Origin: an uncultured Lachnospiraceae bacterium
GTDB taxonomy: Bacteria > Bacillota > Clostridia > Lachnospirales > Anaerotignaceae
DNA length: 64,000 bases
Assembly (NCBI GenBank): GCA_944384295.1
Contig: CALWSU010000001.1
Location: 62,001-126,000 of the forward strand
Reading direction: 5' to 3'
In this document: one piece after another, positions 44,468 through 54,002 of the stretch
Layout of the letters: each line of letters opens with the position of its first letter
Numbering within the stretch: position 1 is the stretch's first letter
Translations under genes and position numbers: made by a program
The notes under the pieces: generated by a model
What the model was told of the DNA's origin: nothing
Databases searched by the model: none
What the model saw: only the letters and a program-made list of their open reading frames with translations

Positions 44468-45472
44468 TTATTCTTCTGTATTGCCCCATAGACTTGCATC
44501 TTCGGAAAGATCTCTTAAACTGAGCAAATATTTTTCCACCATATATGCTGGATAATAAGAACGTTTTGCTTTTCGCATACCTGCATGCCCCATATCTTCC
44601 TCACGATTGATATAGGTTACATCTTGACAAGCGTGCAATACATACTGTTGATTGATCATAGGATATAAACCATCAATATCCGTATCTGCTTTTTCAATGT
44701 GCACCAGTTGTACATCATCGCGAATACGTTCTCCAATGGTAAAGGCACTCAATTTTCCATCTACATAAATCACACCGCCAGTCAAGCCCAAAGCCTGCAT
44801 ATTTTGCAATGCCAATTGTACCGATTTTCTCTCGTCCATCAATTCTCTGGAATTTTCGCGTTCTGCAATCCATTTTTCGTATAATGCCATACAATCTTCT
44901 ATCATATCTGGTGTCAAATCGCGATATTCATAATCTGGGTGGTTTGCAAGGAATTTATTGATATGATTTCGTTTTCCATGCAGTTTTTTCCCTTTTAATG
45001 TTGCCAAACTTTCTCTCTCATAAACATAGTCCCAAGCAATATCCGTTGGCATTACATGCAATTGTGGATATGCCTGCAACATCATATCCCGAAATGGTGT
45101 CCAAACAGAACGAAATGTAGGTTCTACGCCAATTTGTTTCATATATTCGATTGCAGCATCTATTGCTTCTCTATAATCCACTTGCAGACCTTTTTTGGGA
45201 ATGGGTGCCCAAAAAAAGACAGGTACTCCGGTAAAGTCTAATTTGATATACAATACATGGTTTCGCTCTGCATATTCGATTTTTCCTTCTGTACCCCATA
45301 TCATCATATTTGCAAAAGATAAATCAGAACAATCTAATGCCCATGGTTTTGTATAACTTTCAATCAATGTTTTTGCTTCTAATGTAATCGGTTGAAATTG
45401 AAATGCTTTTGTATTTTTTATTTCTGTTTCTTTCATCAAACATTGTGCGCATGGCATATGCTTCGCCTCCAT
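44468..45472 (-). CDS. DUF2156-family aminoacyl/acyl transferase-like protein
   Basis: The protein has 334 residues with two GNAT-like halves, as in the C-terminal domain of phosphatidylglycerol lysyltransferase (DUF2156). Visible are DLSFANMMIWG near residue 50, GKKLHGKRNHINKFLANHPDYEY near 162, and the ending INREEDMGHAGMRKAKRSYYPAYMVEKY, a family hallmark. It lacks the membrane part of MprF, so it is soluble. Substrate is unknown; transfer of an amino acid to a lipid or peptide is possible. It follows the next gene upstream after 14 bases, so they form an operon. Confidence 0.8.
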   Translation of the reverse strand: MEAKHMPCAQCLMKETEIKNTKAFQFQPITLEAKTLIESYTKPWALDCSDLSFANMMIWGTEGKIEYAERNHVLYIKLDFTGVPVFFWAPIPKKGLQVDYREAIDAAIEYMKQIGVEPTFRSVWTPFRDMMLQAYPQLHVMPTDIAWDYVYERESLATLKGKKLHGKRNHINKFLANHPDYEYRDLTPDMIEDCMALYEKWIAERENSRELMDERKSVQLALQNMQALGLTGGVIYVDGKLSAFTIGERIRDDVQLVHIEKADTDIDGLYPMINQQYVLHACQDVTYINREEDMGHAGMRKAKRSYYPAYMVEKYLLSLRDLSEDASLWGNTEE

Positions 45473-45486
45473 ATTCCAAATATTAT

Positions 45487-46578
45487 TTAATATTCATCTA
45501 TGATAAAACAATTTTGCTTTGGTAGTAACTGATTCAATGTTTCAAATCCAACTTTATCATAAATTTCGACATAATCACGTTGTTCTTCTAATGTAACATA
45601 CCCTACTAATACCTGCATCAAACGACCTGCTGGTATGGAAAAGGCTGGTTTCGATTGACTTTTGTTTCCATTTAATAGAAAACAACCATTATTTTCTGAT
45701 ACTACGTCATCTGTTACCAAAAAAGCGATATCTGATTGCAAATCCAATTGTTTTAACAATAATGGAAAATTGACCAATCCCATCACACCTTTTTGTTTGA
45801 CTTCTTTTTGTGCAAAAGGAAAAGTAATTTTTGTTTTTGGCGGAAGTTTGGCAGAAAGAGAGAACTGTGGATATTGCGCCATAATTGCTTGCAATACCAT
45901 TTTTACACTATCATCTGGTCCCACTGCTTCTACACATTGTATCTGTGTTTCTGTTGGATAATACCAAACATATGCCACAATATGGTCTTTCTCCAATGCC
46001 ATACATTTGCCGCCATCTGCCGCATAATCTGCGCATTTTCTCAAAAAATCTTGCTTACTGCGCGCAACCATCCCGCTGTATGCCATCGCAAAAGATTGAT
46101 AACATGGATATGCATTTTCCCATTGTTCTTCTGATAACAAAAAAGCTTGCACTTCTTGTTGTAACAAAGGGATATTGGATACTGTCAAATAGCACGCATC
46201 TGCAACTGGAAAATGTCCAAAAGAAAAATAACTATTTAAGACTGCTGGTGTATGCACTGCAACCGCAATTTCTTTTTTTCGTAACAGATTCATATCATAA
46301 GGAAATACCTGACCCATATAACCTTTTTTGCGATGGTTGGGATGTGTACAAACTCCACACATCATCGCACCAGATACTACATGATTTCGTATCCAAATAT
46401 GATATGGGTATGCTTGCATACATGCGACAAACGTATTTTCTATTTCCAAGTAAACAGAATAGTCTGGCGCAAAACGGTTCTGGAAAAACCAATCACAGAA
46501 CGCATCGCTATCACCAAAACATATCTGCCATAAATCATAAAACTTGTCGCGATCTGAAGATTTTGCTATATGCAACAT
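45487..46578 (-). CDS. GNAT-family N-acetyltransferase, Eis-like
   Basis: The protein has 363 residues. The N-terminal acetyltransferase core shows SGAMMCGVCTHPNHRKKGYMGQVF, with the acetyl-CoA loop in HPNHRKKG near residue 82. The C-terminal half resembles the sterol-carrier-like end of Eis proteins (AGRLMQVLVGY). Eis-like enzymes acetylate amines of varied substrates. The start at 46578 has GGAGG upstream. It is the first gene of the two-gene operon with the DUF2156 protein. Substrate is not predictable. Confidence 0.8.
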   Translation of the reverse strand: MLHIAKSSDRDKFYDLWQICFGDSDAFCDWFFQNRFAPDYSVYLEIENTFVACMQAYPYHIWIRNHVVSGAMMCGVCTHPNHRKKGYMGQVFPYDMNLLRKKEIAVAVHTPAVLNSYFSFGHFPVADACYLTVSNIPLLQQEVQAFLLSEEQWENAYPCYQSFAMAYSGMVARSKQDFLRKCADYAADGGKCMALEKDHIVAYVWYYPTETQIQCVEAVGPDDSVKMVLQAIMAQYPQFSLSAKLPPKTKITFPFAQKEVKQKGVMGLVNFPLLLKQLDLQSDIAFLVTDDVVSENNGCFLLNGNKSQSKPAFSIPAGRLMQVLVGYVTLEEQRDYVEIYDKVGFETLNQLLPKQNCFIIDEY

Positions 46579-46767
46579 ACTTGTGGTAACCTCCTTATAC
46601 TGTTTTTTATATGTTACACTAAAGTAAAAGAAAAGTCAAATAATAATCATTCTTATTTATGTGATATTTTTTCTATTCCGCATAGAATATTATGAAAATA
46701 TATGCTATTTGCTTACAACTTTCACAGAAAAAGCAAAATCACAACACAATCCCCAAACAAAAAAGTG

Positions 46768-46795
46768 TTGTTTCGTTTTATTTTTCTGATAAAAT
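46768..46795 (+). promoter_or_regulatory. Possible promoter of the structured RNA
   Basis: TTGTTT (46768-46773) and TAAAAT (46790-46795) are spaced by 16 bases, just upstream of the folded region. The match is moderate. Confidence 0.4.
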
Positions 46796-46801
46796 TGGGC
46801 A

Positions 46802-46952
46802 TAGTCACGAATCTAAAAGGAAGCTAATCATAAGGGGCTATCTTCTTCAGAAAACAAATATCGCTGGAATCCATGTAACACAATAGATTCCAGCGACCCT
46901 ATTGGATTGAACTTGTTTTCTGATAAAGACACCCATCGCAGTTTCCCTTTTC
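46802..46952 (+). ncRNA. Candidate structured RNA of about 150-200 bases, class unknown
   Basis: The 436-base gap between two leftward genes has no coding frame of note but folds well. A 10-bp stem CGCTGGAATC/GATTCCAGCG (46862-46895) sits inside an 11-bp stem TCAGAAAACAA/TTGTTTTCTGA, and outside this AAAAGGAAGCT can pair with AGTTTCCCTTTT. A long hairpin with an internal bubble and a closing stem recalls 6S RNA, but I cannot confirm the class. The minus strand would fold equally. A bidirectional terminator follows. Confidence 0.4.
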
Positions 46953-46961
46953 AAAAATGAA

Positions 46962-47015
46962 AAAAGCAAGAAATAAGAAAAACAATGTTTTCTTTGGAGA
47001 ACCTGCTTGCTCTTT
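46962..47015. terminator. Terminator between the structured RNA and the HTH-CheR gene
   Basis: Arms AAAAAGCAAG and CTTGCTCTTTT form a stem with A and T runs on both sides. It should end the leftward HTH-CheR gene and could end the rightward RNA. Confidence 0.65.
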
Positions 47016-48691
47016 TATTGATAAAAACGCTTCAATTCTTGATTGAGAATCTTCATCTCATAAGTTAAACTTTCTACTTGTTCTGATAAGCTGGATAAAG
47101 CAAAATTTGCACTTTCCAATTTTTCACGCAATGTAATATTTTCTTCTGCCATCGTTTGTATCTGCTGTTTTTGTGCTTCTATTTGTTCTTGTGCTTCTTG
47201 TAATTGACGATACAATTCCACTTTATCTTCTCCACCATATCCAGTCATTTGCATAGATGTTTCAAAAAAACTCACTGCATAATACCATTTTCCATTTTGC
47301 GAAATGGCACTTAACCAAACTTGCCGCAACAAATTCTGATCTGTTTTTGATAAAATGGTCTGTTCCATACGAATCGGCTTTTTTTCCTCTCGCAATTGTG
47401 CCAATTTGGTTTGTATCATTTGCATCAATGATTTTTCAATGCAGCAATTTAATTGTATATCTTTTGAAAACTTATTCAAATGTAAATAATCAAAAATTCG
47501 TTCTCCTGCAAATAGTATATGCATATTCTCATCCAGCAAAATTGTATTTTTGCAATGCACTGTAAAAAAACGTTGCATAATTTCTGGAAGTGGTAATGAC
47601 TCTATGCCTGTTGCACCTTCAATTTTTGTAAAAACATCCATCAAATTATGTTCTGCACAGACATCTGGTTTTTTATAAAAAACGATGTCATTGGCTTCAT
47701 CTTGTATAAATAATTGCGAAATATATTCTTTCTCCATATTGGGATGTGTGATCAAACCACCCATTGGCAATAAACTATAATAAAATTTTGAAAGTAATTT
47801 TTTTGAATATATTGGTCTTAAAACAGGTATCAAGCGTCTACAAACAATTAAATTCAAATTTGTAAATGGTGGATCATAAAAAATATTATGAATCGAAAAT
47901 ATAATCATATTGCGTATTTTGGGAATAATTTTCCAGCCCTGCGGCGTTGCGATAAAATATTTTTTTCGTAAATGCTTCGGTAAATGGGAAATACTTTCTT
48001 TTGTATAGATGCCCTGTGCTGCCGTTTCTACTTTCCATTTTTCTTCTATCGTAGAAGCAAAAATCCGTATTGGAATGTCTATTTGATGCTGTTCCAAATA
48101 TTCCGCAATCAATATCGCAAAAGAATATACTTCTTCTCCGCTTCCGACATTCATAATCCAAATACGTAATGTCTGATTCAATTGTATCAATTTTGGCAAC
48201 ACTTGTTCATAAAAATAAGTATAGAATTGTATATCATCAAAAAAAGCAGAAGGGGAAACTTGTAAATAGCGTAAAAACTTTTCTCGTTCCATTTGAGAGA
48301 AAGAAAGCAGGCGCATATATGCCGGCATTGTACAACATCGACTTCGTTCCATACATTGTCGAATTGCTTGATAAATGCTGGTCGGTTGGTATGGCATCAA
48401 ATCCACATGCATCCATTCTCTGCTCAGTACCAGCCATTCTTCGTACATATTGTCTTGTTGTTCCAATTCCATAAATTTTGTATTTAATTCTGCAACATTA
48501 GAACTCGTCAATTGATCTACTGTAATATCTAACAAGGCAGCAATTTTCATAATGTTCTTTGTAGATGGTTGTGCTTGTCCATTTTCCCATCTAGAAATTG
48601 CTTGTCGGCTAACGCCCAATTGCTCCGCCATAAAGTCCTGCGATAAATGCTTTTGTTTTCGTGCAAGTCGTATTCGATTAGCTAACTCCAT
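47015..48691 (-). CDS. HTH (XRE) fused to degenerate CheR methyltransferase, PAS and coiled coil
   Basis: The protein has 558 residues. Residues 1-62 are an XRE helix-turn-helix (LARKQKHLSQDFMAEQLGVSRQAISRWE). Residues about 90-330 follow CheR order: WIMNVGSGEEVYSFAILIAEYL in place of the SAM loop, a FASTIEEKWKVETAAQGIYTKESISHLP segment and FSIHNIFYDPPFTNLNLIVCRRL. Key residues are changed (a shortened SAM loop and no acidic residue after FAST), so methyltransferase activity is doubtful. A PAS-like domain (about 345-465) and a coiled coil (about 475-550) follow. It lies next to a chemoreceptor gene. It may be a DNA-binding sensor that uses a dead CheR fold. GGAGG precedes the start. Confidence 0.8.
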   Translation of the reverse strand: MELANRIRLARKQKHLSQDFMAEQLGVSRQAISRWENGQAQPSTKNIMKIAALLDITVDQLTSSNVAELNTKFMELEQQDNMYEEWLVLSREWMHVDLMPYQPTSIYQAIRQCMERSRCCTMPAYMRLLSFSQMEREKFLRYLQVSPSAFFDDIQFYTYFYEQVLPKLIQLNQTLRIWIMNVGSGEEVYSFAILIAEYLEQHQIDIPIRIFASTIEEKWKVETAAQGIYTKESISHLPKHLRKKYFIATPQGWKIIPKIRNMIIFSIHNIFYDPPFTNLNLIVCRRLIPVLRPIYSKKLLSKFYYSLLPMGGLITHPNMEKEYISQLFIQDEANDIVFYKKPDVCAEHNLMDVFTKIEGATGIESLPLPEIMQRFFTVHCKNTILLDENMHILFAGERIFDYLHLNKFSKDIQLNCCIEKSLMQMIQTKLAQLREEKKPIRMEQTILSKTDQNLLRQVWLSAISQNGKWYYAVSFFETSMQMTGYGGEDKVELYRQLQEAQEQIEAQKQQIQTMAEENITLREKLESANFALSSLSEQVESLTYEMKILNQELKRFYQ

Positions 48692-48828
48692 AATATGATT
48701 ACCTCCCCAACCGTACTTTTATCTATTTGCAACCAATTGCAACAAATGTAGTTTATACAAAAAACTGTATGATTTATCCATTTTATAACTATCTTTTGAT
48801 TGCATATACAAAGTATTCCAATATACAA

Positions 48829-48870
48829 CAACACTGTTTTCCACAGAAATTGTGAAAAACAGTGTTGTTT
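48829..48870 (-). terminator. Terminator of the chemoreceptor gene
   Basis: The stem AACACTGTTTTCCACA/TTGTGAAAAACAGTGTT lies just after the chemoreceptor stop, with a short T run. It also lies in the leader of the HTH-CheR gene. Confidence 0.7.
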
Positions 48871-48890
48871 CTACTTTCCGTTTTGTCGTT

Positions 48891-50816
48891 TTAATATTTA
48901 TCACCAAAATCTGCAACTTTTTCATTCTGCACTGGTTGATTCATACTATACAATGATGTATCTGGTGCAGTGGTGTTTTGTTCTGGTGCATTTTGTTTTG
49001 TTGGTGTTTCCATTTTTGATGGTGTCCAATCAGATTGCATTGTGTGATATGTTGCGGTATTATTTTCAGTTGTACGCCTATCAGCTGTATTGTTATCAAT
49101 GACTTTTAAACGATTACTTACATGGGCATCATCTGCAAATTGGAATGTACTAATCAATTCTTTCAACATTTCAGCTTGTGTAGACAATTCTGCACTGGTT
49201 GCTGCACTTTCTTCTGCTGTAGCAGAAGTTGCCTGTACCGCCAATGCAATTTGGTCTACCCCAATAGTCGCCTGCGCCAAAGAAGTCGCTTGCTCTTCAG
49301 AAGAAACGGCAATTTCTTGTACCAGCTGGGCTGCACCTGCAACACTGCCTACTACTTGTTCCATGGTTGTTGCGGTATCATCTGCGATCATTGCGCCGCG
49401 TTCTACCGCCTGCACAGATTCTTCAATCAAAGTCGTTGTGCTTCTTGCTGCTTCTGCGGATTTTTGTGCCAAATTACGCACCTCATCGGCAACCACAGCA
49501 AAGCCTTTCCCTGCGGAACCTGCACGCGCCGCCTCAACAGCTGCATTCAATGCCAATATATTGGTTTGGAAGGCAATATCTTCGATCGCTTTGATAATAT
49601 GGTCAATTTTTTGAGATGTAGTATGAATATCACCCATCGCACGAATCATCTGTTGCATCTGCTCATTGCTCTTTGCTACTTCATCATTGGCAGCCTGCAT
49701 TTTTTCTTTCGCTTGTAACGCACTATTTGCATTTTGTGTTACATTTTCAGAAATTTGGTCAATAGTTGCTGTTAATTCTTGAATTGCGCTTGCTTGTTCT
49801 GTTGCACCTTGGCTCAATGCCTGTGCCCCTTTTGCCACTTGATCGGAACCATCAGAAACTTGTTCTGCTGCTGCATTGATTCGTTTTACAGTATTGGTCA
49901 AATCAATCATAATGGTATATGTCAATTCTGCCAAACTTGCATATACCCCTGTATACATTTTATCATTTGCACTGGTTTTAGTAAAATCCCCTTTTGCAAT
50001 AGATGCCAAACCATAATCCAAGTCTTTGATAATAAAAGATAGCTTTTCCACTGTCTGACGAATATTATTCGCCAAAGACCCCATTTCGTCATTAGACTCA
50101 TATGTAATGACTACAGAATCCAATTCACCTTGTGAAACCAAACGCATTGCTTGATCAATTTCTTTTAAAGGTTTACTTACAGAACGTGTCAAAACCATAA
50201 TTGCCAAACCCGAAATTACAATCGCTATAATAAATGCCAATATAATCAAAAGCATAATACGCAATTGCGTACGATGTGCCTGATCATAAACCGATTGAAT
50301 ACTTGCACCTATATTGCCATATACCTCTGCAATCAAATCAGCTGCCTGATCACATAATGGAGCATAGGAATTTGCATAGATTTCATATGCTTCTTTGTTC
50401 CATAATTCTGTTTCATTTTTTGATATACTCATGATTTGATTCATATAGATATCCGCTTCTTGCATATAACTGCGAATTTTTTGGATTTCTGCCTGATTTT
50501 CTGGCAGAAACGCTTCCAAAGTATCTAGTGAATCATTTAAAGCAGCACGATCTTCTTCCAAAGAAGCTTTGATTGTATCGTACTCACTTTGAGATATTGG
50601 CACGGTAGCATTCAATAAATATCTACGTATCGAGATAATATTTCCACGTGCTCTCCAAGTTTCGTCTACAACAGGCAATGCCTTACTTGTATACTCATCA
50701 TTGATGTTGCTCGAGTAATTCAAACTCGACAAAGAAGCTACTCCTACTAATAATAGCATTGCTAAAATCAAACCGAAGCAGCTAAACAATTTTGTACGCA
50801 AATTCCAGTTTTTCAT
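48891..50816 (-). CDS. Methyl-accepting chemotaxis protein
   Basis: The protein has 641 residues. Two membrane segments (about 10-30 and 185-210) frame a four-helix-bundle sensor domain with [19 protein letters not shown], typical of the 4HB_MCP type. A HAMP domain follows ([23 protein letters not shown]). The signalling tip is conserved ([23 protein letters not shown]...[19 protein letters not shown]). The last 70 residues are Thr/Asn-rich and probably a flexible tail. No cheA, cheW or flagellar genes lie in this window, so it signals to an array encoded elsewhere. The ligand is unknown. Confidence 0.96.
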   Translation of the reverse strand: MKNWNLRTKLFSCFGLILAMLLLVGVASLSSLNYSSNINDEYTSKALPVVDETWRARGNIISIRRYLLNATVPISQSEYDTIKASLEEDRAALNDSLDTLEAFLPENQAEIQKIRSYMQEADIYMNQIMSISKNETELWNKEAYEIYANSYAPLCDQAADLIAEVYGNIGASIQSVYDQAHRTQLRIMLLIILAFIIAIVISGLAIMVLTRSVSKPLKEIDQAMRLVSQGELDSVVITYESNDEMGSLANNIRQTVEKLSFIIKDLDYGLASIAKGDFTKTSANDKMYTGVYASLAELTYTIMIDLTNTVKRINAAAEQVSDGSDQVAKGAQALSQGATEQASAIQELTATIDQISENVTQNANSALQAKEKMQAANDEVAKSNEQMQQMIRAMGDIHTTSQKIDHIIKAIEDIAFQTNILALNAAVEAARAGSAGKGFAVVADEVRNLAQKSAEAARSTTTLIEESVQAVERGAMIADDTATTMEQVVGSVAGAAQLVQEIAVSSEEQATSLAQATIGVDQIALAVQATSATAEESAATSAELSTQAEMLKELISTFQFADDAHVSNRLKVIDNNTADRRTTENNTATYHTMQSDWTPSKMETPTKQNAPEQNTTAPDTSLYSMNQPVQNEKVADFGDKY

Positions 50817-50995
50817 GTAACTTTGCTCCCCCTTACCATTAAGCCTCTCTTAGATTTACATTCGCGCGCAAGTATGATGCGTATTGCCCACCCGACTACA
50901 AACATTACACATTTACCCCGCCAACGTAACTTTATCTATTTTATCATTTCAGTTTTCCTGTTTCCAGCAACTTTATTTCACATTTTCCGCAATTA

Positions 50996-51646
50996 TCAGT
51001 TGCTTTTTTTCAAATTGTAAGAAAAATGTTCCAAATCTTCTGGCAAAATCAAATGTTTTTTGCTATCTGCTTCTGTAATTTGACGTACAGGGCGACAAGG
51101 ATTGCCATATGCCAAACAATGGTCAGGAATATCATGTGTCACAACGCTGCCCGCTCCAATCACAGAATGGCTGCCAATATGTACGCCGCCTACGACTACA
51201 GTGTTACATGCAATCCAAACGCAATCCCCAATATGTATTTCTTCTGCATATTCTGCCATGGTTGTGCGTCCCTGTGCATCCAAGCCCATACGTTCTTGTG
51301 CCAAGAGCGGATGCGACGTTGCCATCAAAGAAACATTGGGTCCAAAACAAACATGATCCCCAATATAAATCCTTGCATCGTCCATAACGGTTAAGTTAAA
51401 GTTTGCAAAAAAGTTTTCTCCAATCATCGTATGGCAACCATAATTAAATTGAATAGGACCTTGAAAATAAAATACGTTGCCAATCTTTCCAATCATCTGT
51501 CGGATAACATCTTGTCGTTGTGGGTCGTATTCGTCCATTGCATTATATTTTTGACATAAAATATGTGCCTTATGTTTGATTTCTTTTAATTCTTGACATC
51601 TTGGATCGAACATTTTGCCCGCAAATATTTTTTCTTCCTCACGCAT
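50996..51646 (-). CDS. Maltose/galactoside O-acetyltransferase family protein
   Basis: The protein has 216 residues, the usual length. The N-terminal cap (MFDPRCQELKEIKHKAHILCQKYNAM) is followed by a left-handed beta-helix with hexapeptide repeats and the catalytic His in MATSHPLL near residue 109. The end VIGAGSVVTHDIPDHCLAYGNPCRPVR is typical of sugar O-acetyltransferases of the Maa/LacA group, which use acetyl-CoA. It lies between recN and the chemoreceptor and appears to be a separate unit. Confidence 0.9.
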   Translation of the reverse strand: MREEEKIFAGKMFDPRCQELKEIKHKAHILCQKYNAMDEYDPQRQDVIRQMIGKIGNVFYFQGPIQFNYGCHTMIGENFFANFNLTVMDDARIYIGDHVCFGPNVSLMATSHPLLAQERMGLDAQGRTTMAEYAEEIHIGDCVWIACNTVVVGGVHIGSHSVIGAGSVVTHDIPDHCLAYGNPCRPVRQITEADSKKHLILPEDLEHFSYNLKKSN

Positions 51647-51699
51647 AGCAATCCCACACTTTCCATTTTGTATATTTTATCACATTTCTATCAGAATAA

Positions 51700-51742
51700 A
51701 ACCGTATCAAAAAGAAATATCCCTGTCTGCTTGATACGGTTT
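51700..51742 (-). terminator. Terminator of the recN operon
   Basis: The stem AAACCGTATCAAG/TTTGATACGGTTT has a T run on the minus strand, just past the recN stop. Confidence 0.8.
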
Positions 51743-51759
51743 CATTTATGAAGCATATT

Positions 51760-53442
51760 CTATTTTCGTTTTTCCAGACACAGTTCTTTTGCCGCTGCCA
51801 ACGTTGTATCGGTAATATTTTCGCCACCCATTAAACGAGCAATCTCCATACAAGATGTTTCTTCGTCTAATTCTTCCACCATAGTAACAGTTCGACCATG
51901 ATCTACATGCTTTTCGATGCGGTAATGATTGTCTGCCATTGCCGCAATTTGTGGCAAATGTGTAATACATAAAATTTGTCGTTTTTTTGCAAGTACATGC
52001 ATTTTTTCTCCGACTTTTCTTGCCGTTTTTCCGCTGACACCTGTATCAATTTCATCAAACACAAAAGTACCAATTTCATCTGCGTCTACTAAAACAGTTT
52101 TTAATGCTAACATCACACGTGACATTTCCCCACCAGATGCAATTTTGGACAAGGGTTTTAAATCCTCTCCTGCATTTGGTGAAATTAGAAATTCCACTAG
52201 ATCCGTACCATCTATATGAAATTGTTTTCGGTTTTGTATTGAAATCAAAAATTTCGCTTGGGGCATTTGCATATCATGCAATGCTTCTTCCACTTGCGCT
52301 TGTACTTGTTCTGCTGTACTTTTTCTAATTTTCGATATTTTTTGTGCCAAGGTTTCCATCTGTAAACATAACTGCTGTATGTTTTGTTCTAATTCTGCAA
52401 CCTTTTCTTCACTATTTTCCAACAGTTCCAATTCTGCACAAACTTTATCATAAAATGCCAATACTGCAGAAATACTGCCGCCATATTTTCGCTTTAAGCG
52501 ATAAATCGTTTGCAATCGTTCTTCAATATTTTGCAGTGCATCTGGATCTGCTTCCAATTCCTGTGTATAATGTTTCCAATCCCTTGCAGCATCTTCTATC
52601 TGCATATACAAACTATCCATACGTTCTAGCAAGGGCTGCAATGTATCATCTAATTCCACAACTTCTTGCAACATCTGCACTGCTTCGCCTAAGCCATCAC
52701 AAATAGATGCCTGTTCCATACTGCCTTCGTATAGCAAATTTACGCCTTGCATAGACAGACGCATACGTTTTTCTACACTGCTGAAACGTCTTTTTTGTTG
52801 CAAAAGTTCTTCTTCTTCGCCTTCATAAAGTGCCGCTTCTGCAATTTCATCGCATTGGAAACGCAAAATATCCAAACGCTGCGCACGATCTCCCTCTGAG
52901 CCGCAAAGCATCTGCAATTGTTTTTGCATTTGTTTCTTTTCTGCATAGCATTGTTGATATTCCTGCAAAATCGGTGTAATCTTATCTCCACAAAAGCGAT
53001 CTAATAATGTAATATGTTTTGCGGGATTGAGCAATGACTGATGTTCATGTTGCCCATAAATATCCAATAATTCTTCTGCTAATTCTTTTAACATACCAGC
53101 AGTTGTCATACTACCATTGATTCGCGCCATTGTGCGACCGCTTGCCTGCATGGTGCGTTGTATCAATACAGAGCCATCTGTTTCCACAGGAATGCCATGT
53201 TCCTCTAAAAATAGAGATACTTTTTCATTTTTTGTCACAAACAAAGCCTCTACCACAGCTGAGGATTCATTTTTTCTTAAAAAATCTTTGCTTTCTTTTC
53301 CACCCAATGCGAAATGCAAAGAATCTATGACCATAGATTTTCCGGCACCTGTTTCCCCAGTCAATATATTGAGTCCACGTCCAAAATGCAAGGCACATTC
53401 TTGAATCAATGCAACATTTTTGATATGCAAATGTTCCAGCAC
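51760..53442 (-). CDS. recN: DNA repair protein RecN
   Basis: The protein has 560 residues. It is an SMC-like ATPase of double-strand break repair. Walker A is GETGAGKSMVIDSL near residue 31, the ABC signature region is LSKIASGGEMSRVMLALK near 432, and Walker B is TFVFDEIDTGVSG. A long coiled coil (about 165-385) lies between. The start is a GTG (53442) with GGGGA upstream. It is the last gene of the housekeeping operon, 17 bases after argR, an order common in Firmicutes. Confidence 0.97.
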   Translation of the reverse strand: MLEHLHIKNVALIQECALHFGRGLNILTGETGAGKSMVIDSLHFALGGKESKDFLRKNESSAVVEALFVTKNEKVSLFLEEHGIPVETDGSVLIQRTMQASGRTMARINGSMTTAGMLKELAEELLDIYGQHEHQSLLNPAKHITLLDRFCGDKITPILQEYQQCYAEKKQMQKQLQMLCGSEGDRAQRLDILRFQCDEIAEAALYEGEEEELLQQKRRFSSVEKRMRLSMQGVNLLYEGSMEQASICDGLGEAVQMLQEVVELDDTLQPLLERMDSLYMQIEDAARDWKHYTQELEADPDALQNIEERLQTIYRLKRKYGGSISAVLAFYDKVCAELELLENSEEKVAELEQNIQQLCLQMETLAQKISKIRKSTAEQVQAQVEEALHDMQMPQAKFLISIQNRKQFHIDGTDLVEFLISPNAGEDLKPLSKIASGGEMSRVMLALKTVLVDADEIGTFVFDEIDTGVSGKTARKVGEKMHVLAKKRQILCITHLPQIAAMADNHYRIEKHVDHGRTVTMVEELDEETSCMEIARLMGGENITDTTLAAAKELCLEKRK

Positions 53443-53458
53443 AAATCATTCCCCATTT

Positions 53459-53911
53459 CTATGCACTATGAATGATATGATATAGCTTTTCGATAATCAT
53501 TGCCGCTTGATTGTGTGAGCGCACCACGCAAAATACAGTATCGTCCCCCGCAATGGTACCTAATATTTCTGCATTTTGCATATTATCCAAAGCGACTGCA
53601 ACCGCCATACCCATACCTTCTAATGTTTTTATCACAATCATATTTTGTGCATAATCCATTTTCACAACTGCTTCTTTGAACACACGTGTCAAACGTTCTG
53701 TGATTTCTGTATCATTGCCAGAAATCACAGAATATTTTTGTTTTCCGCGTTCTGTTGCGATTTTTGTCAATTTCATTTCTCGAATATCTCTGGATACAGT
53801 TGCTTGTGTTACCATAAAACCTTCTTCACAGAGTTTCTGGGCAAGTTCGTCCTGCGTTTCAATATCGTATTTTTCAATCAATTCCAATATTTTTGCATGT
53901 CTGGCAATTTT
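53459..53911 (-). CDS. argR: Arginine repressor ArgR
   Basis: The protein has about 150 residues. The N-terminal winged helix (ILELIEKYDIETQDELAQKLCEEGFMVTQATVSRDIREMKLTK) and the C-terminal arginine-binding domain (LGTIAGDDTVFCVVRS) identify the family. I prefer the GTG at 53911, behind AGAAAGG and matching the usual N-terminus; an ATG at 53944 would add 11 residues. It represses arginine synthesis genes when arginine binds. Here it sits in the nadK / argR / recN order typical of Firmicutes. Confidence 0.93.
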   Translation of the reverse strand, partial: KIARHAKILELIEKYDIETQDELAQKLCEEGFMVTQATVSRDIREMKLTKIATERGKQKYSVISGNDTEITERLTRVFKEAVVKMDYAQNMIVIKTLEGMGMAVAVALDNMQNAEILGTIAGDDTVFCVVRSHNQAAMIIEKLYHIIHSA

Positions 53912-54002
53912 CACGCGCGTCACAACCTTTCTGCTTTTTCTCATTCAAAGTATTTATCATTTCCATTATAAAATGGTCATTCAGATTTTCTACTTTCCTC
54001 AT

